Positions 28,576-37,081 of a stretch of DNA of 64,000 nt are shown in pieces (the first letter of the stretch is position 1; the number at the start of each line of letters is the position of its first letter). Under the pieces are notes generated by a model. It searched no databases, was not told the DNA's origin, and saw only the letters and a list, made by a program, of their open reading frames with translations. Made by a program: the position numbers and the translations under genes. The DNA comes from Brevibacterium sediminis (GTDB taxonomy: Bacteria > Actinomycetota > Actinomycetes > Actinomycetales > Brevibacteriaceae): assembly GCF_013623905.1 (NCBI RefSeq), contig NZ_JABKDD010000013.1, positions 31,826 to 95,825 of the forward strand. Reading direction: 5' to 3'.

Positions 28576-29069
28576 TGAGCACGTTCACCAAAGTCCTCGA
28601 CAAATGGCTGACGGTCACCACGGCCGCGGCGATCATCGTGATGATGCTCCACATCGTCACCCACGCCTTGGCCCGGTCGATTTTTCACGCCCCGCTCTAT
28701 GGCACCAATGAGATCGTCGAATACTGGTACCTGCCGATCGTTGCGCTGCTCGGCATCCCCGCCGCCCAGCTGCAGAAGGAACACATCACCGTGACCATGG
28801 CCGTCGAGAGGGCGAAACCTGCCACCGCCGCAGTGTTCACGGTCTTCGCCTGCATCCTCGGTGCGCTCGTGTCTGTGGCCTTCGCCTGGTTCGGGCTGAA
28901 GAAGGCCCTGGAGAACACGGCAATCGGGTCGACCGCCGACGTCTCTGCCGTCATCACCTGGCCGGTGTATTACCTCGTGCCGATCGTGTTCGTGCTCCTC
29001 GCCGTGCTGTACATCCTCGACGCCACCGCGATCCTCCGCCGCCGCACCGAAGCCGGGGAGGAGCAGTGA
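28575..29069 (+). CDS. dctQ: TRAP transporter small permease subunit
   Basis: A 164-residue, four-TM protein (segments at about 15-35, 48-66, 87-110 and 128-150). TNEIVEYWYLPIVALLGIPA, then EHITVTMAVE matches the conserved DctQ middle (R-x-hhf-W--E-s-yl). It pairs with DctM at the membrane. The start overlaps the LysR stop and the end overlaps dctM by 4 nt. Confidence 0.85.
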   Translation: MSTFTKVLDKWLTVTTAAAIIVMMLHIVTHALARSIFHAPLYGTNEIVEYWYLPIVALLGIPAAQLQKEHITVTMAVERAKPATAAVFTVFACILGALVSVAFAWFGLKKALENTAIGSTADVSAVITWPVYYLVPIVFVLLAVLYILDATAILRRRTEAGEEQ

Positions 29070-30673
29070 ACGCGAACACCGACCTCACCGGCGCACCCCT
29101 GCCACCAGACAACTCAAACAGCGCGACCATCACCGGCGCCCAATCCCCGAATACCACGAAGCTCTTCCCCTCAGGCTCCCGTCGTGAACGCCCCGGCATA
29201 CTCGCCCTGACTATCGGGTTCGGGCTCGTCGCCGTCTGTCTCATCGGCCTCTTCACCAGCCCGAGCGCTGCCATCGGGGGAGCTTGGTGCATCGGAATGA
29301 TGCTCGTCCTGCTCTTCCTCTCTGTTCCGGTGGCCATCGCGCTCTCCGTGCCGTCGATCATCGGCGTCTACGCCGTATCCGGGATTCCGGCGACGATGAA
29401 CATCCTCTCGACCGCACCGTTCAGCGCCGTCTCGGACTGGTCGATGAGCGTGCTGCCCATGTTCATCTTCATGGGCATGCTGCTCACCCAATCCGGACTC
29501 TCCGGCAAGGTCTACCGGGTCGCCGACCACTGGTTTAGCTGGCTGCCCGGCGGCATCGGTATCGGCACCACCTTCGCCGGGGCGGGACTGTCCGCCGTCA
29601 CCGGCTCGACCATCGGCATGACCTACGCCCTGGGCCGAGCCGGCATTCCCGAAATGCTCAAGGCCGGCTACGACAAACGCATGGCCGTGGGCACGATCAT
29701 GGTCGCCGGCATGACCGGCAACCTCATCCCACCCTCGATCCTCATGGTCATCTACGCCGGCATCGCCTCTGTGCCCGTCGGCCCAGCACTCATGGCCGGC
29801 GCCCTGCCCGGCATCCTGCTCGCCGTATGCTTCGCTATCTTCATCTTCGCCATCGGAATCTTCGCCCCGAAACTCGTCGGCCGCGGCCAAGCAACAACCG
29901 CCACCACAAACCCAGACACCACCAACCCCACAACCCCCGAACGCCCCACGACCACCTGGCGCGACCGCTTCACCTCCCTGACTAGCGTGTGGGGCTTCGC
30001 GATCATCCTCGTCGTGCTCTTCGGCGGCATGTTCTCCGGCATCTTCACCCCCACCGAGGCCGGAGCCGCCGCCGCACTCTGCTCACTGCTCCTCTGTCTG
30101 TGGGAAAAACGAGGGGAACAACCGTGGCGCAAGGTCGCGGACTCGGCCATGGATACGGTGGCGGCCACCTCGGCGATCTTCTTCATCATGATCGGCGCGA
30201 CCATGCTCACCAGCCTGCTCGCCATCACCGGACTCGCGCCCATCCTCACCGGCCTCATCACGGACCTCGGACTGTCGCGGATCGGATTCCTGCTCGTCCT
30301 CATCGTCCTCTACATCGTCATGGGCATGTTCTTCGACACCTTGTCGATGATGCTGCTGACCATCCCGATCCTCCTGCCCACCCTCGAGGCGATGGGCGTG
30401 AGCCCGCTGTGGTTCGGAGTCTTCGTCGTCCTCCTCGGCGAGTTCGCGATGGTCACCCCGCCGGTCGGCATCATCGCCTACATCGTCCACTCGATCGCGA
30501 AGAACCCCGAGGTCAACCTCGGTGTCACGGTCACGCTGCGCGACATCTTCACGTCCCTGCTGTGGTTCCTGCCCGTCGTTGTGGTCTTCCTGGTCCTCCT
30601 CGTCGCCGTGCCCGGAATGACCGAATGGCTGCCCGACCTTATCAGCCGCACCAGCGGGGGAATGTCTGGGTGA
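29066..30673 (+). CDS. dctM: TRAP transporter large permease subunit
   Basis: A 535-residue membrane protein with a GTG start. After a polar N-terminal 45 residues there are about 12 TM segments. Signature blocks: FMGMLLTQSGLSGKVYRVAD, WFSWLPGGIGIGTTFAGAGL, AVTGSTIGMTYALGRAGIPE, and GNLIPPSILMVIYAG. The second half has GIFTPTEAGAAAALCSLLL and PPVGIIAYIVHSIAK. A Thr/Pro-rich cytosolic loop (about 272-298, TTNPDTTNPTTPERPTTTW) is longer than usual. It uses the Na+ gradient to import an organic acid delivered by DctP. Confidence 0.92.
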   Translation: MNANTDLTGAPLPPDNSNSATITGAQSPNTTKLFPSGSRRERPGILALTIGFGLVAVCLIGLFTSPSAAIGGAWCIGMMLVLLFLSVPVAIALSVPSIIGVYAVSGIPATMNILSTAPFSAVSDWSMSVLPMFIFMGMLLTQSGLSGKVYRVADHWFSWLPGGIGIGTTFAGAGLSAVTGSTIGMTYALGRAGIPEMLKAGYDKRMAVGTIMVAGMTGNLIPPSILMVIYAGIASVPVGPALMAGALPGILLAVCFAIFIFAIGIFAPKLVGRGQATTATTNPDTTNPTTPERPTTTWRDRFTSLTSVWGFAIILVVLFGGMFSGIFTPTEAGAAAALCSLLLCLWEKRGEQPWRKVADSAMDTVAATSAIFFIMIGATMLTSLLAITGLAPILTGLITDLGLSRIGFLLVLIVLYIVMGMFFDTLSMMLLTIPILLPTLEAMGVSPLWFGVFVVLLGEFAMVTPPVGIIAYIVHSIAKNPEVNLGVTVTLRDIFTSLLWFLPVVVVFLVLLVAVPGMTEWLPDLISRTSGGMSG

Positions 30674-30814
30674 ACCTCGCCGAGGATGCCCCGCCCAACC
30701 GTGCACTATGTTGTTCGGGTGGCTGCCGCAGGGTGTGAGCGGACTCATGGTTAGGGTGACCTCATTCAGGCATATGATTGGAGGGAATTCTCAGCTCTCG
30801 TTCAAAGGAGTCCC

Positions 30815-32092
30815 ATGAAGCGCATCCGCACAGCCGCCCGGCCCGCCAAAGCCCTCGCGGCGGTCGCCTCGCTGGCACTGTTGGCCGGATGCGCCGGTTC
30901 CGTCGGCGGTGACGGATCGGGTTCGGGAGACTCCGCGGGGGAGGGCTTCGCCTATGACGCCTCCCAAGATGAGATCGATGAGGCTCTGGCCGATCTTGAC
31001 CCGGTGACGATCAAGTTCCAGCCTTCGGCAATGTCGGAGAAGTCGATCCTCGCACCCAACGGCCTCGACGTGAAGAAGGCCATCGAGGAGCGCTCTGGTG
31101 GCAAGATCACGGTCGACATCGTCTGGGGTCAGGCGATCGCGAGCTACGAAGATGTCGATGACGCCCTGGCCGATGGCCGAGTCGATCTCGCGTTCACTCT
31201 GCCGTCGTACACCCCGGCCGAGTACCCGGCCTTCGACGCGATCGGCACGGCCATGTCGACGCTGCCGTCCTCGCCAGTGGCCAGTGATCTGGCGGCGAAT
31301 GCGGCCGGAGTCCAGGCCGCGTGGGAGACACCCGAGGTGCTCGAGGAGTTCGAGAAGAAGAACCTCGTCCCGCTCATTCCGATGCTCGCCGCCGGTGGGT
31401 ATTCGACGATGTGCTCGAAGCCGATGACCTCGCTCGATGACTGGAAAGGCAAGCAGGTGCGCGTCGGTTCGGCGGCTGCTGGCAAGCAGGTGACCGACTT
31501 GGGTGCGACGCCGGTGTCGCTGTCGTTCCCGGAGACCTATGAGGCGCTGCAGCGTGGAACCGTTGACTGCGACCTCGGTCAGCTGGCACCGAACGTCGAG
31601 GCAGGCACCTTCGAGGTCGCCCCGAACATCGGTGTCGCCTCGGATGCGGGCATTGCTCGGTCGGCCGGTGCGATCACGGCGGGTAAGAAGTATTCGGCAC
31701 TGCCGGTCGCCTACCAGCAAGTCATCTTCGACTCGATGTCGACGACGTTCAGCACGATGATGGAAGTCGTCATCGGAGCGAAGGCGCAGGCCGTCGAACA
31801 GGCGAAGGACAACGACGGTTCAGTTAAGCCGTTTGATGATGGCGTGCAGAAGCATATGGCGAAGTACGCGAAGAACCTGTCGGACAAGACTGCGGAGAAG
31901 GCGGGCGTCTCCGATGCGCCGAAGACACTAGGCACCGCTGGTTCGGAGTGGGCGAAGTCCGTGTCCGAGCTGGGCTATGACGACAAGGGTGACTTCGCCT
32001 CACTCGACGAGTGGTACCCGGAGGACGCTTCGTACGACAAGCTCGGCGACGAGCTGTTCGAAAAGGTCATGGCCGCGCACCGGCCGGAGTGA
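30815..32092 (+). CDS. dctP: TRAP transporter substrate-binding lipoprotein
   Basis: A 425-residue extracytoplasmic binding protein. Signal peptide 1-25 ends in a lipobox LLAGC, so the mature protein is a membrane-anchored lipoprotein, as usual in Gram-positives. The DctP fold follows, with VRVGSAAAGKQVTDLGATPV and SLSFPETYEALQRGTVDCDL (the conserved P-x-e-x-y-x-A-L-x-x-G-x-vD). It sits 141 bp after dctM with its own RBS (AAAGGAG). The last 30 codons are repeated at 32860 as a decayed paralogue end. Confidence 0.92.
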   Translation: MKRIRTAARPAKALAAVASLALLAGCAGSVGGDGSGSGDSAGEGFAYDASQDEIDEALADLDPVTIKFQPSAMSEKSILAPNGLDVKKAIEERSGGKITVDIVWGQAIASYEDVDDALADGRVDLAFTLPSYTPAEYPAFDAIGTAMSTLPSSPVASDLAANAAGVQAAWETPEVLEEFEKKNLVPLIPMLAAGGYSTMCSKPMTSLDDWKGKQVRVGSAAAGKQVTDLGATPVSLSFPETYEALQRGTVDCDLGQLAPNVEAGTFEVAPNIGVASDAGIARSAGAITAGKKYSALPVAYQQVIFDSMSTTFSTMMEVVIGAKAQAVEQAKDNDGSVKPFDDGVQKHMAKYAKNLSDKTAEKAGVSDAPKTLGTAGSEWAKSVSELGYDDKGDFASLDEWYPEDASYDKLGDELFEKVMAAHRPE

Positions 32093-32330
32093 GGGCGAAG
32101 CAACACCGAAGATAGGCGTACTCGATAAGCTCAACGTTTGATTTGGGGCTGACCTTAGTCTTTTGCGCGCCAAGCGTATGAAGAATAGTGCGGTGACGTC
32201 CTCCCGGAAGGCCTGAATAAGCACGATCCGATAACAAATCTACTGGTCAGTGCCGGGACCTCAGTAGTCGATTTCTTGATCTACAACGGCGGTGATACTT
32301 TCATTTTAAAATTGAGAGATTGGTGTTTGG

Positions 32331-32711
32331 ATGTTCTACAAAACAAACGATGGGCCACCTGAGAAGCCAGCGTCCCAACCTTCGGTGGGCACTCCGCCTC
32401 AGACTCATTACTTCACTCAATCATCGCCGCCGATGCCACATGAGATGCGGCAACCGCAGCCACTACAGCCTCAGCATCAGAATCCCAGTTTTCCCCTTGG
32501 CGCCGTTCCGGTGCAGGGCGGTGGGTACCAATACCCGCATCCTCATCAACATCAGTACCCTGCGTATGGCTATCCAATGATGCACCAGCAGGTTGTGGTC
32601 CAGAATCAACAGCGTGGTACCAACCATGGATTGCATATCATCCTCAGCATCTTGACCGCGGGGATGTGGGTTCCTGTATGGCTGATCATTTGGGCCGTTC
32701 GGGGGCGCTAA
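32331..32711 (+). CDS. Pro/Gln/His-rich protein with C-terminal TM segment
   Basis: A 126-residue protein. Residues 1-90 are low-complexity and disordered (QPQPLQPQHQNPSFPLGA, YQYPHPHQHQYPAYGYPM). The end, GLHIILSILTAGMWVPVWLI, is a single TM segment of a type common as a tail on actinobacterial and phage proteins (HxxLtxxTxGxWxPvW). It would be a tail-anchored membrane protein. It lies between dctP and the dctP remnant and has lower GC than both. Function unknown. Confidence 0.6.
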   Translation: MFYKTNDGPPEKPASQPSVGTPPQTHYFTQSSPPMPHEMRQPQPLQPQHQNPSFPLGAVPVQGGGYQYPHPHQHQYPAYGYPMMHQQVVVQNQQRGTNHGLHIILSILTAGMWVPVWLIIWAVRGR

Positions 32712-32859
32712 TAATCATCAGTAGCGGCTAGTTAACTATCGGCATGTCATCGTCGATTCGTTCCCGAAAACGCTCACTGTGATGATGACAGTCGCCATAG
32801 GCGCGCAGAGGTTGGGTATCGGGCTGGCGAAGGCCATTTACGACAAGAGCGAGCTCGGT

Positions 32860-32951
32860 TCACTCGACGAGTGGTACCCGGAGGACGCGAATTACGACAA
32901 GCTCGGCGACGAGCTGTTCGAGAAGGTCATGGCCGAGCACCGGCCGGAGTG
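32860..32951 (+). pseudogene. 3-prime remnant of a dctP paralogue
   Basis: 92 bp match the last 92 bp of dctP (32000-32091) with 6 mismatches by eye. The frame is kept (SLDEWYPEDANYDKLGDELF, then EKVMAEHRPE), but the stop TGA is replaced by TGT, and upstream similarity fades within about 15 codons. It is the tail of a second binding-protein gene that has otherwise been lost. The rest of 32712-33018 holds nothing else I can name. Confidence 0.85.
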
Positions 32952-33018
32952 TGCGCAACTCCACTCACGAGTCCGGTCAGGGATTCGAGAGCCACTGAAT
33001 CCAGATCGACGCCCGTCG

Positions 33019-33792
33019 TCAGACGTGCCTTTCGCGGGTGGATTTGGCGCCCATCTTTGCGCTGACGGCGGTTGCCGCTCTGGCAACCAGGGGTCCGACT
33101 GTGTCTATTCGATCAAGGATCCGTGCCGATGGGCCGGAGACGTTGATGACTCCGACGATCTGACCGAGGCCATCACGAATCGGAGCGGCTGTGGACGTCA
33201 GACCGACTTCGATCTCCTCGGAGGCAACGCTGTATCCTCGTCGTCGGTCGGCCTCCGTACGTTCCAGCACCGTTTGCACGTCTCGCGGTGCAGCTGGTCC
33301 GACATTGTCAGCGCCCAGATCGCGGGAGACCAGACTCTCAATATGTTCGTCATCGCTGTCGAACATCAAGGCACGACCAGAGGCCGTGTAATGCAGGGGA
33401 GACCGGCGCCCCACCCAACCGCCTGCCTGCAGCGATTGCCTTGACTCCTCGCGAAGAACCGTCAGTGACCGATTTCCCTCCTGCACCGACAGGAGCGACA
33501 CCTCCCCGGTCGCGGCGACGAGCTGTTGCAGGACCGGCCGGCAGACTCTCACCAGGTGGTCGTCCCCGGCTCGTGCCGCCAGAATTCTGAGATGCCAACC
33601 CAGCCGATACTGGCGAGTTGACTCGTCCTGTTCCAGCAGACCTCCGCGGGCCAGGGACTTCAGCATCCGTGACACCTGACTGCGTTCACGGCCGACCGCG
33701 GCAGCTAACTCGGAGACTGACTTAGTCGCACTATTCGGGTCTTCGAACGCCAGTAGCAGGGAAGCTACTCGCTCGGCGGTTGTGTCTGCCAC
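33019..33792 (-). CDS. IclR-family transcriptional regulator (third)
   Basis: A 257-residue regulator. The winged helix has AERVASLLLAFEDPN, SVSELAAAVGRERSQVSRML and KSLARGGLLEQDESTRQYRL; the effector domain has TGEVSLLSVQEGNRSLTVLR and VGLTSTAAPIRDGLGQIVGV. The minus-strand frame continues far upstream (to 34746), but that part is antisense to the lyase gene. I place the start at GTG 33792, with GAGGACGTGAG just upstream, at family length. Divergent from the lyase and MFS genes and probably their regulator. Confidence 0.83.
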   Translation of the reverse strand: MADTTAERVASLLLAFEDPNSATKSVSELAAAVGRERSQVSRMLKSLARGGLLEQDESTRQYRLGWHLRILAARAGDDHLVRVCRPVLQQLVAATGEVSLLSVQEGNRSLTVLREESRQSLQAGGWVGRRSPLHYTASGRALMFDSDDEHIESLVSRDLGADNVGPAAPRDVQTVLERTEADRRRGYSVASEEIEVGLTSTAAPIRDGLGQIVGVINVSGPSARILDRIDTVGPLVARAATAVSAKMGAKSTRERHV

Positions 33793-33860
33793 CTCACGTC
33801 CTCGTCTCTTGATCTTCTGTAACCAGCCTTCCGCCACTCTAGCGCAAATCTGTCGATTTA

Positions 33861-33875
33861 TTGCTGACAGAGCAA
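33861..33875. promoter_or_regulatory. Short palindrome between IclR and lyase genes, candidate operator
   Basis: TTGCT-GACAG-AGCAA is a perfect 5-5-5 inverted repeat inside the 156-bp region between the divergent starts. It is short and could be chance. Confidence 0.3.
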
Positions 33876-33948
33876 CACCAATTGCTCGGAGAGCCATTCT
33901 ATTCCTAAGCTCGGCGTGTCCCAGAACACAAAGAAGCGGAGTGAAGAG

Positions 33949-35247
33949 ATGGAATCTGTAGATGCACAGTCGGATTTGCAGAGCGGATATGCCACGCCCG
34001 ACAGCGAAATCCTCTACGGAAGACAGACACAGCTTGGCGTCATGAACTTCGGAACCCCGAGGCGCCGGTTCGCCGACGTACCGGCACTCATCCGAAGCTA
34101 TGCCCATGTCAAAGGTGCAGCTGCCAGCGCCAACTTGACGCTCGGCGTCCTCGACTCCACGAGAGCTCAAGGTATCCAGGACGCAGTCAGCGAAATCCTG
34201 GCTGGCCGACACGATCAGCAGTTCCCGACAGCGCTGGTACTCGGCGGCGGAGGAACGACCTCCAACATGAACGTGAATGAAGTCATCGCCAACCGTGCCA
34301 GCCAGCTGGCCGGAACCGACGTTCACCCCAATGACCATGTCAACGCCTCTCAGTCCACCAACGACACTTACCCGACGGCTATGGCTCTCACTGTGCTCGA
34401 TCTTTCGGCACCCGTTGTGGCCGCTGTTGAAAACCTCATCGCTGCTCTCGAGCGGAAAGCGACTGAGTTCGCTGAGGTTCGGCGTCTTGGACGCACCTGC
34501 CTGCAAGATGCCGTCACCCTCACCGTCGGCCAGACGCACCAGGGCCAGGCCACCGGCCTGAAACGAGGAGTGACGTCGTTGCAGGAAGCGCTGAAGGAAC
34601 TGACCGCCGTTCCACTCGGGGCAACCGTCCTCGGCACCGGGATCGGAGCGCCCGAGGGGTACAGCGAACTGGCAGTCGCAGAACTCGCCCGAACCACGGG
34701 CCTGCCGCTGACAGTTAACGACGACTTCTTCGACGCTCTGGCACATCTAGACACGTACGCAGCCGTCGCATCAACCGTCGCTCGGATCGCAACGCTCATG
34801 GCCAAGATCGCCGCGGACTTCCGGCTGCTTTCCTCCGGTCCCGGGGGAGGACTTGCAGAGCTGACATTGCCGGCCGTCCAGGCGGGATCATCGATCATGC
34901 CAGGGAAGATTAATCCTGCAATCCCTGAGTTCGTCATGCAGCTGAGCTATCGGATTCGCGGCGCCTCGCACACGGTCGAGTCAGCTGTCGCTGCCGGTGA
35001 GCTCGAACTCAACGTCATGGAACCAGTCATCGTCGACGCCCTCATCGATATGTTCGACGACCTGACAGGAGCTGCCGCCGTATTCACCGAACGCTGTGTC
35101 AACGGCTTGGAATGGAACGGCCAGCGCCTGGAATCAAACGCTGACGAAGGCTATGACAAGTGGGTGGCGCTCGCCGCCGAAGACGGATACGACGCAGCTG
35201 CTGCACAGGTGCGTTCATCCCGCGCTGCGAAGACTCGGGAGGTCTGA
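33949..35247 (+). CDS. Class II fumarase/aspartase-superfamily lyase
   Basis: A 432-residue lyase of the aspartase/fumarase fold. Three signature regions: GGGGTTSNMNVNEVIANRAS (region 1), PNDHVNASQSTNDTYPTAMA (region 2, substrate threonine/asparagine site), and the superfamily signature AGSSIMPGKINPAIPEFVMQ (region 3, catalytic loop Ser). N-terminal ETRIE-type start is seen as YGRQTQLGVMNFGTP. It would add or remove ammonia or water on a C4 dicarboxylate such as fumarate. GSSIMPGKINP does not by itself separate aspartase from fumarase. I prefer ATG 33949, preceded by GGAGTGAAGAG, over a GTG at 33916. The MFS gene starts 2 bp after. Confidence 0.85.
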   Translation: MESVDAQSDLQSGYATPDSEILYGRQTQLGVMNFGTPRRRFADVPALIRSYAHVKGAAASANLTLGVLDSTRAQGIQDAVSEILAGRHDQQFPTALVLGGGGTTSNMNVNEVIANRASQLAGTDVHPNDHVNASQSTNDTYPTAMALTVLDLSAPVVAAVENLIAALERKATEFAEVRRLGRTCLQDAVTLTVGQTHQGQATGLKRGVTSLQEALKELTAVPLGATVLGTGIGAPEGYSELAVAELARTTGLPLTVNDDFFDALAHLDTYAAVASTVARIATLMAKIAADFRLLSSGPGGGLAELTLPAVQAGSSIMPGKINPAIPEFVMQLSYRIRGASHTVESAVAAGELELNVMEPVIVDALIDMFDDLTGAAAVFTERCVNGLEWNGQRLESNADEGYDKWVALAAEDGYDAAAAQVRSSRAAKTREV

Positions 35248-35249
35248 CA

Positions 35250-36614
35250 ATGAGCACGACCCCAATCCAATACGAAGATGTACCGCTCAACCGGTTTCAT
35301 ATCCGAGTGGCTGCGGCAGGTTCTGGAGGTCAGTTCAGCGACGGGTTCGTTCTCGGCATCATCGGTATCGTGATCACCTCTGCTACCAACGCCCTGAATC
35401 TCACGCCCCTGCTTATCGGAATGCTCGGTGCGGCAACTCTTGTCGGCCTCTTCCTGGGGGCCATCATCACCGGGCCGATCGCCGACCGAATCGGACGATC
35501 CACAATCTTCCGGTTCGACATGCTCATCATCGCCTGCCTCTCGCTCTCGCAGTTCTTTGTGCAAGAGTCCTGGCAGCTGCTCATTGCACGGCTCCTGATC
35601 GGGCTGATGCTCGGCGCCGACTATGTTGTGAGCAAGACGCTCGTGACAGAACACGCGCCACGGCATTTTCGTGGTCGGCTGCTCAGCTTGATGGCGGTGG
35701 CTTGGGCCGCTGGCTACGTGTTCGCCTACCTCGTCGGATTCCTCATCTCCCACATCGACGGTGAGTCCTGGAGGTACATGCTCATCGCGAGCGCCATCCC
35801 TGAACTCCTCGTTTTCAGTGTCCGACTGGGAGTCCCCGAATCGCCGTTGTGGCTCGTGCGACACGGAAGGGCGGAAGACGCTGCAGCAGTCGTTCGAAAG
35901 GTCGTTGGGGCCGACGTTGCTCCACCCGCTGCCGACATGAGCGGTTCTTCGGAGCGAACGCAGTCTCGTTACCGAGTGCTCTTTAGTGCTCAGCACCGTC
36001 GCCGTACCGTCGTCGGAGTGGTGTTCTACGTCTGCCAAGTCATTCCTTACTTCGCCCTCGGGACGTTCTCTCCACTGGTGATGGAATCACTGGGAGTGAC
36101 GAACAGCTTGGCTGGCGGAGCTCTCTACAACATCTTCCTTCTCACCGGAGCGATCCTCGGCATGGTCATCGTCGATCGACTCAGTCGCCGATCATTCCTC
36201 ATCAGCACATTCTTCACAGGCGCGGTCTTCCTCACCGCTCTCGTGCTGCTCGCCCCTGTGAGTCCGATTCTGGCGGTTGTTCTCTTTGCCTGCTTCGCGC
36301 TTGTTCTCGCAGCTGCGGCGAACCTTGAGTTCATCTACCCGCCCGAACTGTTTCCCACCGAGGTGCGGGCGTCAGGGCTGGGGATCGTCACCGCCGGAAG
36401 CCGAATCGGATCCGCTGCCAGCACGTTCCTTCTGCCATTGATTGTTGCCGGAGCCGGGATCAACACCGCACTGTTCTCTTGTGTTGGAATCCTCCTGATT
36501 GGCGGCATCGTCTGCTATCTGTGGGCGCCCGAAACTGCGAAGGAATCCATCGCCGACCTCGATAAGAAGGCGGGAGATAGTTTCAGCAATACCTCGGTCA
36601 GCGGAAGCCGGTGA
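35250..36614 (+). CDS. MFS transporter (metabolite:H+ / sugar-porter type)
   Basis: A 454-residue, 12-TM permease. It shows GQFSDGFVLGIIGIVI in TM1, the TM2-3 loop motif GPIADRIGRSTIFRFDMLII, LIGLMLGADYVVSKTLVTEH, and the central motif PESPLWLVRHGR with the second-half IYPPELFPTEVRASGLGIVT, all typical of the SP/metabolite:H+ symporter groups. It is co-transcribed with the lyase upstream and is likely to import its substrate, perhaps an amino or C4 acid. A terminator lies 37 bp after the stop. Confidence 0.85.
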   Translation: MSTTPIQYEDVPLNRFHIRVAAAGSGGQFSDGFVLGIIGIVITSATNALNLTPLLIGMLGAATLVGLFLGAIITGPIADRIGRSTIFRFDMLIIACLSLSQFFVQESWQLLIARLLIGLMLGADYVVSKTLVTEHAPRHFRGRLLSLMAVAWAAGYVFAYLVGFLISHIDGESWRYMLIASAIPELLVFSVRLGVPESPLWLVRHGRAEDAAAVVRKVVGADVAPPAADMSGSSERTQSRYRVLFSAQHRRRTVVGVVFYVCQVIPYFALGTFSPLVMESLGVTNSLAGGALYNIFLLTGAILGMVIVDRLSRRSFLISTFFTGAVFLTALVLLAPVSPILAVVLFACFALVLAAAANLEFIYPPELFPTEVRASGLGIVTAGSRIGSAASTFLLPLIVAGAGINTALFSCVGILLIGGIVCYLWAPETAKESIADLDKKAGDSFSNTSVSGSR

Positions 36615-36650
36615 CGTCTGTCAACTGATCGCTGATTGGTGAGCACATGT

Positions 36651-36695
36651 GGCGGCTGCATTCGGAACGTACGGTTCCGGGTGTGGCCGCCTTTT
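36651..36695 (+). terminator. Terminator after the lyase-MFS operon
   Basis: GGCGGC (36651-36656) pairs with GCCGCC (36686-36691), with an inner CGGAAC/GTTCCG stem and a 5-nt loop; CTTTTCC follows. An interior mismatch separates the two stems. Confidence 0.7.
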
Positions 36696-36912
36696 CCGAT
36701 GCGTGAACAACCACTCGGAAGCGCCTGCATCTCGGGCTCGACTTACGGCGGCCTTCAAGTCAGGCGACACGAATGAATCCCCTGATGCATCGCAAACTCT
36801 CCATCGCAGTCACCCGCTTCCGTTAGGCCGGTGACGGCGCCGAATTACAGTGAACCGAACCTGGCCAGTAGTGTCCAACAAGACACAGACCGCATACGAC
36901 GGAAAGGCTGAC

Positions 36913-37035
36913 GGGTGAAGACCCTCGACGCCATCGTCTCGCTCATCATGGGCCTCTCGATCTGATCCATCACTCTCCATCTGTACCAGTTTCTCGATAA
37001 GCTTGCGGGAATCATTTCGATGAGTTTTGCACCAG
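36913..37035 (+). pseudogene. N-terminal remnant of an aarF (ABC1/UbiB-like kinase) paralogue
   Basis: Reading from about GTG 36914, the frame gives AIVSLIMGLSI, a TGA stop, SITLHLYQFLDKL and then SMSF. This aligns with residues 34-72 of the intact protein at 40522 (TIVSLIMGLSIWPITLQAYK, LLGISESDQYPNLSMSF). The tryptophan codon TGG has become TGA, a few residues are missing, and nothing after SMSF is kept. The rest of 36696-37081 has no other recognisable feature. Confidence 0.8.
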
Positions 37036-37081
37036 TCAGACCGGTGTGAATCTGGTTCCTTTAGCTGCGGTGAACCACCGG

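Noticed and set aside
33793..34746. N-terminal extension of the third IclR regulator to a 575-residue protein
   Set aside because: That segment is antisense to the lyase gene and has no protein-like pattern; the regulator reaches family length from the GTG at 33792.
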